Positions 14,829 through 23,984 of a stretch of DNA of 64,000 bases are shown in pieces. The stretch is from the NCBI RefSeq assembly GCF_001610895.1, contig NZ_CP011273.1:5704001-5768000 (forward strand). Direction: 5' to 3'. This DNA comes from Planctomyces sp. SH-PL62 (GTDB lineage: Bacteria > Planctomycetota > Planctomycetia > Isosphaerales > Isosphaeraceae). The translations under genes were made by a program, and so were the position numbers. The notes beneath the pieces are model-generated. The model saw nothing but the letters and a program-made list of their open reading frames with translations, ran no database searches and was not told the DNA's origin. How positions within the stretch are numbered: position 1 is the stretch's first letter; each line of letters starts with the position of its first letter.

Positions 14829-17036
14829 ATGCGAGCCATCTTGCTGGTTTCGTGGGTGCTGGGCGTATGGACCGTGTATGTCCAGGGCGGGGAAGGTGAT
14901 CCGTTCCCGGAGGAGCGGCGGACTTCGATGACGTCGTCGAGGGTCGTCGGGTCGCCCGAGCCGCCGCTCCCGTTTCGCACGGAGAAGGCGTTCCCGAATC
15001 TGGTGGTGGAGCAGGCCCTGACGTTCGAGCGCGAACCTGGGGCGGACGCCTACCTGATCCTCCAGCATCTCGGCGGTTGGGCGCCGCCGGGGCGACTACT
15101 GCGCGCGGCCGATCGCCCCGACGTGGACCGCTTCGACGTGCTGCTGGACTTCGGTCCCGAGACGATCGCCTACGGCCTGGACTTCCACCCGAGCTATGCG
15201 GAGAACGGCCTGCTGTTCGTCGGCGTGAACACCCGAAAGGCCGACGACGTCCACGTCACCCGCGTGGTCCGCTACACGGTCGATCGCAGGCCCCCGTTCG
15301 CGATCGATCCCGCGAGCGCGCTGACGATCATCGAGTGGGAGTCGAACGGGCACAACGGCGGCGACGTGGCCTTCGGCGGCGACGGCCTGCTCTATGTCAG
15401 CTCGGGCGACGGCACGGCCGATTCCGACCTCGACGATCGAGGGCAGGACCTGACCCACCTGACCGCGAAGATCCTGCGAATCGACGTTGACCGCCCGGCC
15501 CCCGGCGCGGCCTACGCCACTCCACCGGGCAACCCGTTCGTGCACATCCCCGGCGCGCGGCCCGAGACCTGGGCGATCGGCCTGCGCAACCCCTGGCGGC
15601 TCTCGTACGACAAGGCCACCGATCAGCTCTGGACCGGCGTGAACGGCCAGGACCTCTGGGAGACCGCCAACCTCGTCGAGCGCGGGGCGAACTACGGCTG
15701 GAGCGCCACCGAGGGGAGCCGCCCGTTCCTCGCCGACCGCAAGCTGGCCCACGCGCCCTTGACCCCGCCGACCGTCGAGCACCACCACGCCGAGGCCCGC
15801 TCGCTGACCGGCGGCCTGGTCTACCACGGCGCGAAGCATCCCGAATTGAAAGGCGCTTATATCTACGGGGATTACTCGACCGGCAAGGTCTGGGCGGTAA
15901 AGGTCGAGGGGGGGCGCAAGGTCTTCCACCGCGAGATCGCCGACACGCCGTTCCAGCTCACGGGCTTCGGGCTGGATTCGGCCGGCGAGCTGATCCTGAT
16001 CGACCACCGGACCGCCTTCCACCGCCTCGTCCCATCGCCGCCGGAAGACGTCGAGGCCGCCTCGCGATTCCCCCGCAAGCTCAGCGAGACCGGCCTGTTC
16101 GCCTCGACGCCCGCCCGCACCCCCGCGCCGGGCGCCGTCCCCTACGACGTGAACTCGCCCCTCTGGTCGGACGGCGCGCTCAAGGAGCGGTTTCTGGTGG
16201 TGCCGGGCCTGGAGAAGATCGAGTACGCGGAGACGAACGGCTGGACCTTCCCCGACCGTACGGTGCTGGTGAAGACCTTCCTGTACGACCTGTCCGGCGA
16301 CGGTCGCGACATCCCCGCGCCCGTCGAGACCCGCCTGCTGGTGAAGGAGCAAGGCGAGTGGGTCGGCTACACTTACGCCTGGAACGACGAGCGCACCGAC
16401 GCCGCCCTCGTCGACAAGTCGGGACTCGATCGGACCTTCGACGTGGTCGCCGGAAACGGCGGGAAGCGGGCGCAGGTGTGGCGTTATCCGAGCCGCGCCG
16501 AATGCATGGTCTGCCACTCGCGGGCATCGAATTTCGTACTGGGTCCCTCCACGCCGCAGATGAACCGGGAGTACGACCACGGCTCCGGGCCTGAGGACCA
16601 GATCGACCGGCTGCAACGGTTGGGCTACTTCGCGAACGATCCCCCCGCGCGCGCCGAGCGGGCCAGGTTGGCGGACCCTCGCGACCCTGCGGCGCCGCTC
16701 GATGCGAGGGCGAGGGCGTACCTGCACGCCAACTGCGCGAGCTGCCACGTCGAGGCCGGCGGCGGGAACGCGGCGATCGACCTGAGCGCCGGAGCCCCCC
16801 CGCATCGGCTGGGGATCGACATGACGCCGCGACAGGACGCCCTCGCGACCCCCGGCGCGAAGATCCTCGCGCCGGGCGATCCGGACGGCTCGACGCTCCT
16901 CTCCCGGATGGCGTTCCGGGGGTCCGGCCAGATGCCGCCGCTGGCGACCGATCAGGTCGACGAGGACGCCGTGGCGATGCTCCGCGAATGGATCGCCCGG
17001 CTGCCCGGCTCCGGCCCGCCGACCGCGCCGCGTTGA
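14829..17036 (+). CDS. Glucose/sorbosone dehydrogenase-like protein with C-terminal cytochrome part
   Basis: A 735-aa exported protein. After a signal peptide (MRAILLVSWVLGVWTVYVQG) comes a six-bladed beta-propeller of the PQQ-dependent sugar-dehydrogenase (GSDH) family, about residues 60-400 (GLDFHPSYAENGLLFVG, WAIGLRNPWRLSYD, NYGWSATEG). The second half (about 410-735) resembles the TIGR03806-type domain with two heme c motifs, CMVCH at 559-563 and CASCH at 636-640. It ends in a GDPDGSTLLSRM segment typical of planctomycete cytochromes. Electrons taken from a sugar alcohol or aldose could pass directly to the attached heme. GGAG 8 nt before ATG 14829 sets the start. It converges with the next gene, 4 bases apart. 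Confidence 0.85.
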   Translation: MRAILLVSWVLGVWTVYVQGGEGDPFPEERRTSMTSSRVVGSPEPPLPFRTEKAFPNLVVEQALTFEREPGADAYLILQHLGGWAPPGRLLRAADRPDVDRFDVLLDFGPETIAYGLDFHPSYAENGLLFVGVNTRKADDVHVTRVVRYTVDRRPPFAIDPASALTIIEWESNGHNGGDVAFGGDGLLYVSSGDGTADSDLDDRGQDLTHLTAKILRIDVDRPAPGAAYATPPGNPFVHIPGARPETWAIGLRNPWRLSYDKATDQLWTGVNGQDLWETANLVERGANYGWSATEGSRPFLADRKLAHAPLTPPTVEHHHAEARSLTGGLVYHGAKHPELKGAYIYGDYSTGKVWAVKVEGGRKVFHREIADTPFQLTGFGLDSAGELILIDHRTAFHRLVPSPPEDVEAASRFPRKLSETGLFASTPARTPAPGAVPYDVNSPLWSDGALKERFLVVPGLEKIEYAETNGWTFPDRTVLVKTFLYDLSGDGRDIPAPVETRLLVKEQGEWVGYTYAWNDERTDAALVDKSGLDRTFDVVAGNGGKRAQVWRYPSRAECMVCHSRASNFVLGPSTPQMNREYDHGSGPEDQIDRLQRLGYFANDPPARAERARLADPRDPAAPLDARARAYLHANCASCHVEAGGGNAAIDLSAGAPPHRLGIDMTPRQDALATPGAKILAPGDPDGSTLLSRMAFRGSGQMPPLATDQVDEDAVAMLREWIARLPGSGPPTAPR

Positions 17037-17040
17037 GGGG

Positions 17041-17589
17041 TCAGCGGGGCACCTCGTAGTGGAGCTGCGCGAGCCCGGCGTCCAGGAGCTTGAGCGACGC
17101 GAGCCGCAGCGGAGGCATCGCGATCGTGCGGGGGAGGAGCGGGGCGCCACCGCCCAGCGTCACGGGCGCGACCTGCACGACGATCTCGTCGAGCAGGCCC
17201 TGGTCGTGGAACCGGCCGACCAACTCGCCCCCGCCGAGGAGCCAGACGTTCTTGCCGGCGGCCGCCTCGACCATCCGCCGGTGGACCGGGCCGACGTCCC
17301 CGCTCACGAAGCGGACGTCGGCGTCCGGGACGACGGCCCGCGAGCGGGAGGTGAAGACCCAGGTCGGCGGCTCGTACGGCCAGGGCTGCGGGGCGTCGGA
17401 ATCGGGCCGAATGTGGTTGTCCAGCAGCCACTGGTAGGTCGTCCCCCCCATCGCGATCGCGCCGACGCCGGCGAGGAACTCCTGGTGGTCGCTTCCCGGG
17501 TCGCCGAACTGGAGCAGCCAGTCGAGCGAGTTCCGCCGGTCCGCGATGTAGCCGTCCAGGCTGGTCGCGGTGTAATAGATCGTCTTCAT
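17041..17589 (-). CDS. Dihydrofolate reductase-family (RibD C-terminal-like) protein
   Basis: A 182-aa cytoplasmic protein with the RibD_C/DHFR-like fold: YYTATSLDGYIADRRNSLDW at the N-terminus, AIAMGGTTYQWLL, KNVWLLGGGELVGRF and LDEIVVQVAPVTLGGG in the order typical of this family. Members bind NAD(P)H; few have known substrates, so a true role in folate or riboflavin synthesis should not be assumed. It is last in a possible minus-strand run of four genes, 55 bases after the secreted lipase-like gene. Confidence 0.88.
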   Translation of the reverse strand: MKTIYYTATSLDGYIADRRNSLDWLLQFGDPGSDHQEFLAGVGAIAMGGTTYQWLLDNHIRPDSDAPQPWPYEPPTWVFTSRSRAVVPDADVRFVSGDVGPVHRRMVEAAAGKNVWLLGGGELVGRFHDQGLLDEIVVQVAPVTLGGGAPLLPRTIAMPPLRLASLKLLDAGLAQLHYEVPR

Positions 17590-17644
17590 GCGGCGGGCCT
17601 CGCCTGGATGGGGATAAGACGTCGCGTGGGGCTCGACGCCCGAC

Positions 17645-19192
17645 TCAGGCTCGCGGGTCGCCGCCGATCCAGAAGCGTCCCATCGGGGTCATGCTGACGA
17701 TGGCGAAGGCCGGGCGGGTGTGGTGCTCGGGCGAATAGGCCATCGCGACCGCCCGGTAGCGGCCGTCGAAGAAGGGCTTGTCGGCGTCCACGGACCAGTT
17801 CCCGGAGGCGTCGGCCCGGGTCACGTCCAGGGCCCGGACGGTGGTCAGGTCGGAGGTCCGCCCGACGTAGACGCGGACGCTCGCTCCGGGGGCGGCGGTG
17901 CCGGAGAACGTCGGGCGGTCCCCCTGGACGAGCAGGTCCGGGCCCCAGTTCGCCAGGGTTCGCTGCTCGGTCGCGGAGGTCGGGGCCCAGGTCGACGGCG
18001 AGGCGTTCGTCAGCCGGCCTTCCAGCTCCAGGTCCTCGAGCAGCGGGGCCTGCTCGGCGAGGGTCGTGGCGATGAAGTTGCGATACCAGAACTGCACGCC
18101 GGTGACGCCGCTGTGGGTCGCGTTGGTGCGGGACAGGTTGTAATAGTGGATCGGTGCGTCGCTGCGGCTGGGGACCGGCACCTGGCCCCAGAGGTTGTAG
18201 CCGCTGGCGTTGATCTTGTGGACGTCGCGGACGTCGGTGTGCTGATAGAACACCTCGGTCTGGTCGACGTTCGCCGGGATGGAGATGGTCGGGTCCTTGG
18301 CCGTCGCCTGGTAGTTCGAGACGATCGCCCGAGCCAGGACGCCGACCGGGTTCTTGGACGTGCTCATCTGGCCCGGGACGTAGTTGTTGGCCGCGTGCGG
18401 GTCGAGGAGCGTGGCCTGGATCCAGCCCCCGCGCAGCTCGGCCGGGGTGGACTCCTCGAGCTTCGCCAGGGCGACGGCGTTGACCAGGGCCCCCTGGCTG
18501 TGGCCGATCATGTGGAGATCCACCACCGTATCGTCCGAGAGCTGGTCGAGCATCCGCTGGAGCTGGTTCACCAGTTTCTGGCCCTGGGGCGCGGCGTGCC
18601 CCGGCTGGTGACTCTCGCTGATCCAGTTGTACGGAATGACGGCGTCGTAGCCCTCGGCCTCCATCAAGCGGCCGATCTGGAGCTGCCAGGGGGAGCCGTA
18701 AGTCCAGTTCGTGTTGATGATGCCGCCGTGGGTGACGACGCCGATCGTGAATTTGCGGAACGAGGCCGTCCGCGCGGGGTCGGTGTCGGCGCCGGGGGCG
18801 GCCGGGTTCGCGACCACCAGGACGTAGGGACGGGCGACGTCGATCGGCAGCCCCCCCGCGACGGGAATGGTCAGCTCGTGCGAACCCGGGGTCGAGGCCG
18901 ATGCGGGGGCTTCGTAGAGGGCGAGCCGGGCGTCCGAGGAGTCGAAGGAGGCGTCGCTCGACCGATAGACGCCGAACCGCAGGGGCGAGCCCGCCTGCGC
19001 CGTCGGGTCGGCCTTGTACGCGATCGTGACGCCCTTCGAATCGTGGGTGGTGGCCGAATCCATCACGACGGGCGAGGCGGCGGCCGTGGCGCTCAGGGCC
19101 AGCCGGTCCTCCAGCGTCTCGGGCGGTGCCAGTCGAAGCGCGGCGGGCCGTCGGGGGCCGCGGCGGCCGTCTCTCTTGGCGAACGGGAACAT
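17645..19192 (-). CDS. Secreted lipase-like alpha/beta hydrolase with planctomycete N-terminal motif
   Basis: A 515-aa protein. The basic N-terminus followed by LEDRLALSA (residues 28-36) is a planctomycete-specific motif of exported surface proteins. A beta-sandwich-like region (about 45-150) precedes an alpha/beta hydrolase part with the nucleophile elbow GHSQG (230-234, Ser232) and a DPHAANNY segment. The C-terminal 100 residues resemble a bacterial Ig-like domain (RPTFSGTAAPGASVRVYVG, DASGNWSVDAD). The substrate is unknown; an esterase or lipase at the cell surface is the simplest reading. It follows the LAB_N gene by 32 bases. Confidence 0.8.
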   Translation of the reverse strand: MFPFAKRDGRRGPRRPAALRLAPPETLEDRLALSATAAASPVVMDSATTHDSKGVTIAYKADPTAQAGSPLRFGVYRSSDASFDSSDARLALYEAPASASTPGSHELTIPVAGGLPIDVARPYVLVVANPAAPGADTDPARTASFRKFTIGVVTHGGIINTNWTYGSPWQLQIGRLMEAEGYDAVIPYNWISESHQPGHAAPQGQKLVNQLQRMLDQLSDDTVVDLHMIGHSQGALVNAVALAKLEESTPAELRGGWIQATLLDPHAANNYVPGQMSTSKNPVGVLARAIVSNYQATAKDPTISIPANVDQTEVFYQHTDVRDVHKINASGYNLWGQVPVPSRSDAPIHYYNLSRTNATHSGVTGVQFWYRNFIATTLAEQAPLLEDLELEGRLTNASPSTWAPTSATEQRTLANWGPDLLVQGDRPTFSGTAAPGASVRVYVGRTSDLTTVRALDVTRADASGNWSVDADKPFFDGRYRAVAMAYSPEHHTRPAFAIVSMTPMGRFWIGGDPRA

Positions 19193-19224
19193 CGACCACT
19201 CTCCCTTGGGGACGGACGCTCGGT

Positions 19225-19584
19225 TCAGGTCCGCCCGGCGATCGTCTCGGCGGCGGCCTCGGCCCGGAAGTGGGGCGCGAGCGTCGCGAGCGATCCGGCG
19301 GCGGGCGCGGCCTCGGGGCGTTCCCCCTTCCGCGATCCGATCATGAGATTACGGATGTAGATGAAGACGCCTATCGATTGGCCCACGGCGAAGACCGGGT
19401 CGCCGCGGGAAATCGCGTAGGAGAAGAGCAAGGCCGCCCCCAGCAGGCTCAGCCACCAGAAGGCCGAAGGCACCACGACTCGGCCCTCTCGCTCCGACGC
19501 CATCCACTGCACGACGAACCGCGCCGTGAACAGCCCCTGACCGACGAAGCCGATGATGAGCCAGTTTGAATAGGTAGACATCAT
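19225..19584 (-). CDS. LAB_N-domain membrane protein (lipid A biosynthesis N-terminal type)
   Basis: A 119-aa protein with three membrane helices. The signature GQGLFTARFVVQWMASEREG, then VVPSAFWWLSLLG and GQSIGVFIYIRNL, matches the PF07578 (LAB_N) domain found beside lipid A disaccharide synthase and in stand-alone form. In planctomycetes and others the stand-alone form is usually next to a GT2 glycosyltransferase, as here, so the two probably act together in sugar transfer to a membrane lipid. The double ATG at 19584 follows GGGA and is preferred over an upstream ATG at 19629 that overlaps the spacer. Confidence 0.85.
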   Translation of the reverse strand: MMSTYSNWLIIGFVGQGLFTARFVVQWMASEREGRVVVPSAFWWLSLLGAALLFSYAISRGDPVFAVGQSIGVFIYIRNLMIGSRKGERPEAAPAAGSLATLAPHFRAEAAAETIAGRT

Positions 19585-19636
19585 TCCCAGATCGTCCCGA
19601 CGAAGCGAGGCACGCCCGCCGTCCCTCATAACGGCG

Positions 19637-20554
19637 TCAGGCCGCGAGTTCCCCGGTGCGGCGGCGGTCGAACGCCTCGTCGGCCGCGACCGCCGGCTCC
19701 GGGACGTGGGCCTCGAACGCCTCGTAACGCAGGGGGCGCCGCATCAGCCAGGAGACCCCCAGCAGGTCGACCACCACGCGGAACGATCGATTGCGGAAGT
19801 TGTAGTGCGAGGCTCCGTGCGGCCGGGCGCGGTGGTTCACCGGGACCTGGACGACCTTCGCCCCCTCGCGGATCAAGAGCGGGCCGAGGAAACGATGGAC
19901 GCCGTGGAACAGCGGGAGCCGCAGCGCCAGGTCGCGCCGGAAGATCCGGACCGAACAGCCGGTGTCGCGGATCGACTGGCCGAGGACCGCGTTGCGGACC
20001 CGATTCGCCCACCGGCTGACCAGCCGTCGGCTCCACTTGTCGCGGCGCAGCCGTCGCCAGCCCAGGGCCGCGTCGTACCCCGGCAGCTCGCGCCAGAGGG
20101 TCTCCAGGTCGGCCGGGTCGTTCTGAAGGTCGGCGTCAAGGGTGGCGATCCAGGCCCCCCGCGCCGCGCGGAAGCCGACGGCCGTGGCGCCCGACTGGCC
20201 GACGTTCGCCCGCAGGCGGATCGGCCGCAGTTCGGGGTGGTCCGCCTCCAGATCGCGGAGGACCTGGGGCGTGGCGTCGGTCGAGCCGTCGTCGATGATC
20301 AGGATCTCGAACCCGCGCAGCCGGGAGGCCGCGGGCTCGTCGCGACGGCAGAGCGGGCGCAGGGCCGCGACGATCTCCGTCACCAGTTGCGGGAGGCTCT
20401 CGGCCTCGTCCTTGGCCGGCACGACCACCGAGAGGAATGGGGGCGGACCTTCCGAGGATTCGGCGATCGCCGCCCCCTCGTCCCGCCTCCAGGTCCGGGG
20501 GGGTCGGCCGGAGGGATCGAAGAAATGCGGCCGTCCCGTGGGTGTCGACTTCAC
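19637..20554 (-). CDS. GT2 glycosyltransferase (dolichol-phosphate-mannosyltransferase-like)
   Basis: A 305-aa GT-A fold enzyme: LSVVVPAKDEAESLPQLV, ILIIDDGSTDATPQVL, ATLDADLQNDPAD (the DxD motif) and DTGCSVRIFRRDLALRLP are the ordered motifs of the DPM1/ArnC group. It lacks the C-terminal membrane helices of ArnC; the small LAB_N protein downstream may supply the membrane partner. The start is a GTG at 20554 because AAGGAGG stands 6 bases before it; there is no nearby ATG. It heads a minus-strand set with the LAB_N and lipase genes. It probably transfers a sugar from a nucleotide to polyprenyl phosphate. Confidence 0.87.
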   Translation of the reverse strand: MKSTPTGRPHFFDPSGRPPRTWRRDEGAAIAESSEGPPPFLSVVVPAKDEAESLPQLVTEIVAALRPLCRRDEPAASRLRGFEILIIDDGSTDATPQVLRDLEADHPELRPIRLRANVGQSGATAVGFRAARGAWIATLDADLQNDPADLETLWRELPGYDAALGWRRLRRDKWSRRLVSRWANRVRNAVLGQSIRDTGCSVRIFRRDLALRLPLFHGVHRFLGPLLIREGAKVVQVPVNHRARPHGASHYNFRNRSFRVVVDLLGVSWLMRRPLRYEAFEAHVPEPAVAADEAFDRRRTGELAA

Positions 20555-20834
20555 GGCGAACCTCCTTGGTCGTCGGAAATTCCGCCCTGGTACGGTCGAT
20601 GGACCTGGGGCGTTGAGATCGACGTTTCTCGTCCGGCGGCGTCCTCGCCCCGGCTTCCTCTCGCCGACCGGTCCCTGTCGTCGAGAGATAGGATCAGACT
20701 TGGCGGGCGGTATTCTCCACGGATTTCCCGCGCCGTCCAGGCGGATTTGCCCCCGGGGCGCCCCTCGTAAGGGATGGGTCGCCTTTTCCGGCCGAGGATG
20801 GGATACTTGTTCATCAGCCGAAGGAGGGGCAGTA

Positions 20835-23800
20835 ATGGGACGTTGCATCGCGATCGGGCTCGGATTCGTCTGGACTTTCGTACTCGTGGCCGGGGGGGCG
20901 CCCGCCGCGCTCGCCCAGGATGAGCAACCCGCCGAACTGCCGCCGCCCGCGACTCGCCAGGTCGATTTCGCGAAGGACGTGGCCCCCTTGCTGGAGCGCA
21001 GCTGCCAGCGCTGCCACGGCCCGAAGAAGCACCAGGGGGGCCTGGTCCTGCACGATCGCGAGCGAGCCATGGCCGGCGGCGACAGCGGCCCGATCATCGA
21101 GACCGGCCGCTCCGCCGAGAGCCTCCTGATCCAGGTCGTCGCCCGCACCGACCCCGACTACGCCATGCCCCCGGAAGGTGCCGGCGACCCCCTCACCGCC
21201 GACGAGGTCGGCCTCCTCCGCGCCTGGATCGACCAGGGCGCGGACTGGGGCGACGAGGCGTCGGCCGAGTCGCACGCCGGCTCCGACCACTGGGCGTTCC
21301 TCCCCCCCCAGTCCCCGCCGATTCCCGAGCCGGCCCTCGCCGACCGGGCTCGCAACCCGATCGACCGCTTCATCCTCGCGAGGCTCGAACAGGAGGGCAT
21401 CGAGCCCTCGCCAGAGGCCGACCGCCGGACCCTGATCCGCCGCCTGAGCCTCGACCTCGTCGGGCTGCCGCCGACCCCCGATGAGATCGACGGATTCCTC
21501 GCCGACGACCGTCCCGACGCCTACGAACGCCTGGTCGACCACCTGCTGGCCTCGCCCCGCTACGGCGAGCAGTGGGCCCGGCACTGGCTCGACCGCGCCC
21601 GGTACGCCGACACCAACGGTTATGAGAAGGACCGCGAACGTTCGATCTGGCCCTACCGCGACTGGGTCGTCCGGGCGCTCAACGCCGACATGCCCTTCGA
21701 TCGGTTCACGGTCGAGCAGATCGCCGGCGACCTCCTGCCGAACCCGACCGTCGACCAGCTCGCGGCGACGGGCTTCCACCGCAACACGATGATCAACGAG
21801 GAAGGCGGGATCGACGTCGAGGAGTTCCGCTTCGCGGCCGTCGTCGACCGCGTCGCCACCACGGGCTCCACCTGGCTCGGCCTCACCATCCAGTGCGCCC
21901 AATGCCACACGCATAAATACGACCCGATCACCCAGCGCGAATACTACCGCCTCTTCGCCTTCCTCGACAACGCCGACGAGCCCGAGATCGAGATCCCCGA
22001 CCCGGAGATCGCCGCCCGCCGCGACGCCATCGAGGCCCGCGCGAGAGAGATGGAAGCGGCCCTCGCGGACCGCTATCCGACCGAAGGCCCCGATTCGCTC
22101 GCGTCCCGGCTCGCCGCCTGGGAGGCCTCGCTCCGCCCCACGCGCTGGACCGTCGCGACGCCGATGAAGGTCGTTTCTCGCAAGCACGCCACGATGACCG
22201 TGCTGCCCGACGGCTCGGTCCTGGCCTCGGGCGACAAGCCGAACAACGACGTCTACGAGGTCGACCTCAAGGTCGAGCGGCCGGGGGTCACGGCGATCCG
22301 CCTCGAAGTCCTCCCCGATCCGAGCCTCCCCGAAGGGGGCCCCGGCCGCGCGCCCCTCTTCCAGGTCGGCGACTTCCTGCTGACCGAGGTGAAGGCCGAG
22401 GCCCGTCCCGAGGGCTCGTCCGGGCCGCCGACGGACCTGAAGATCGCCCGCGCGACCGAGGACTTCGCCGCGCAGGGGCGCTCGGCCGCGCTGGCGGTCG
22501 ACGGCGTCACCGACACGGGATGGAGCGTCTCCGGCGGCGTCGGCAAGCCCCACGCCGCCGTCTTCGAACTGGCCGAGGACCTGGGCGCGGGCGAGCTTCG
22601 GCTGACCCTCCACCAGGAGTTCATCCACCAGACCACCATCGGCCGGTTCCGCATCTCGTTCGCCTCCGATCCCCGCCCGATCTCCGCGTCGGGCGTCCCC
22701 GCCGCGATCGAGGAGATCCTGCTGACGCCCCCCTCCGGCCGCACCGAGGATCAGGCCCGCGCGCTCGCGGCCCACTACCTGTCGATCGCCCCCGAGACGA
22801 CCGACGCCCGGAAGCCGATCGACGCGCTCCGTGCGTCGGCGCCCCGATTCGCCACGACGATGATCCTGCGCGAGCGGGCGGCCGAGCACGCGCGGACGAC
22901 CCATATCCACAAGCGCGGGGAGTTCTTGAAGGTCGCCGATCCGGTCGAACCGGGCGTCCCGGCGGTCCTCCACCCCCTACCCCCCGGCGCGCCGGCGGAT
23001 CGGCTGACGTTCGCCCGCTGGCTGGTCGCGCCCGAGAATCCGCTGGTCGGCCGCGTCGCCATGAACCAGGCCTGGCAGGCGTTGTTCGGCCGGGGCCTGG
23101 TGACGACCCCCGAGGACTTCGGCACCCAGGGCTCGCGACCCACCCACCCGGAACTGCTCGACTGGCTGGCGACCGAATTCCCCCGACGAGGCTGGAGCCT
23201 CAAGGCCATGCATCGGCTGATGGTCACCAGCGCCACCTATCGCCAGGACAGCCGCGCGACGCCGGAGCAGATCGCCCGCGACCCGAGGAACGAGCTGCTG
23301 GCGCGCGGGCCTCGGTTCCGGGTGGGGGCCGAGACGATCCGCGACGTGGCCCTCGCCGTCGCCGGCCTGCTCGATTCGCGGGTGGGCGGGCCCAGCGTCC
23401 GGCCTCCGCAGCCCGAAGGCGCGACCTCGCTGTCGTACGGCCAGGAGGCGTGGAAGTCGAGCGTGGGAGCCGACCGCTACCGTCGCGGCCTCTACACGTT
23501 CCTCAAGCGGACCGCGCCCTACGCCGCGTTCGCCACGATGGACGCCCCCACCCCCGAGGTCGCTTGCATGCGCCGGGAACGGTCCAACACGCCGCTCCAG
23601 GCGCTGGCGATGCTCAACGACGTCGTCTTCATCGAGGCCGCGCAGGCCCTCGCCCGACGGATCGTCCGCGAGGCTCCCTCGCCGTCGCCCGACGACCGGC
23701 TCGATCGCGCGTTCCTCCTCGCGCTGGGCCGCCCCCCCCGCGACGACGAGCGCCCGCGCGTCCTCGCCTACTACCACGACCAGCTCGCCCGCTTCCGCGA

Positions 23801-23960
23801 CGGCGGCCTCGACGCCGCGCAGGTCGCCGGCGCGAACGTCGAGGCGGCCCCCTCGCCCCTGCTCGCCGCGCCGGAGGCGGCCGACGTCCCCGACCTCGCC
23901 GCCTGGACGGCCGTCGCCCGCGTGCTCCTGAACCTGGACGAGACCGTGACCAGGGAATGA
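20835..23960 (+). CDS. PSCyt1-DUF1549-DUF1553 (PSD1) planctomycete cytochrome-type protein
   Basis: A 1041-aa exported protein with the standard planctomycete order. A signal peptide (to about residue 28) is followed by a PSCyt1 heme domain with CQRCH at 57-61, then DUF1549/PSCyt2 (IDRFILARLEQEGI, CAQCHTHKYDPI). A concanavalin-like insert follows in the middle, and DUF1553/PSD1 lies at the C-terminus (RLTFARWLVAPENPL, RRSNTPLQALAMLND with E before it). A perfect AAGGAGG precedes ATG 20835. These proteins are abundant in the phylum, usually next to a DUF1501 gene; the exact reaction is not established, but polysaccharide oxidation or breakdown is often suggested. Here the DUF1501 partner lies 2.8 kb downstream. 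Confidence 0.93.
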   Translation: MGRCIAIGLGFVWTFVLVAGGAPAALAQDEQPAELPPPATRQVDFAKDVAPLLERSCQRCHGPKKHQGGLVLHDRERAMAGGDSGPIIETGRSAESLLIQVVARTDPDYAMPPEGAGDPLTADEVGLLRAWIDQGADWGDEASAESHAGSDHWAFLPPQSPPIPEPALADRARNPIDRFILARLEQEGIEPSPEADRRTLIRRLSLDLVGLPPTPDEIDGFLADDRPDAYERLVDHLLASPRYGEQWARHWLDRARYADTNGYEKDRERSIWPYRDWVVRALNADMPFDRFTVEQIAGDLLPNPTVDQLAATGFHRNTMINEEGGIDVEEFRFAAVVDRVATTGSTWLGLTIQCAQCHTHKYDPITQREYYRLFAFLDNADEPEIEIPDPEIAARRDAIEARAREMEAALADRYPTEGPDSLASRLAAWEASLRPTRWTVATPMKVVSRKHATMTVLPDGSVLASGDKPNNDVYEVDLKVERPGVTAIRLEVLPDPSLPEGGPGRAPLFQVGDFLLTEVKAEARPEGSSGPPTDLKIARATEDFAAQGRSAALAVDGVTDTGWSVSGGVGKPHAAVFELAEDLGAGELRLTLHQEFIHQTTIGRFRISFASDPRPISASGVPAAIEEILLTPPSGRTEDQARALAAHYLSIAPETTDARKPIDALRASAPRFATTMILRERAAEHARTTHIHKRGEFLKVADPVEPGVPAVLHPLPPGAPADRLTFARWLVAPENPLVGRVAMNQAWQALFGRGLVTTPEDFGTQGSRPTHPELLDWLATEFPRRGWSLKAMHRLMVTSATYRQDSRATPEQIARDPRNELLARGPRFRVGAETIRDVALAVAGLLDSRVGGPSVRPPQPEGATSLSYGQEAWKSSVGADRYRRGLYTFLKRTAPYAAFATMDAPTPEVACMRRERSNTPLQALAMLNDVVFIEAAQALARRIVREAPSPSPDDRLDRAFLLALGRPPRDDERPRVLAYYHDQLARFRDGGLDAAQVAGANVEAAPSPLLAAPEAADVPDLAAWTAVARVLLNLDETVTRE

Positions 23961-23984
23961 TGAATCCTCGCGTGGAGCCCCGCC

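Noticed and set aside
20814-22973. Long antisense frame opposite the PSD1 gene
   Set aside because: Composition is Gly/Arg/Val-rich without domains, and the plus-strand protein has unmistakable PSCyt and DUF1549 motifs.
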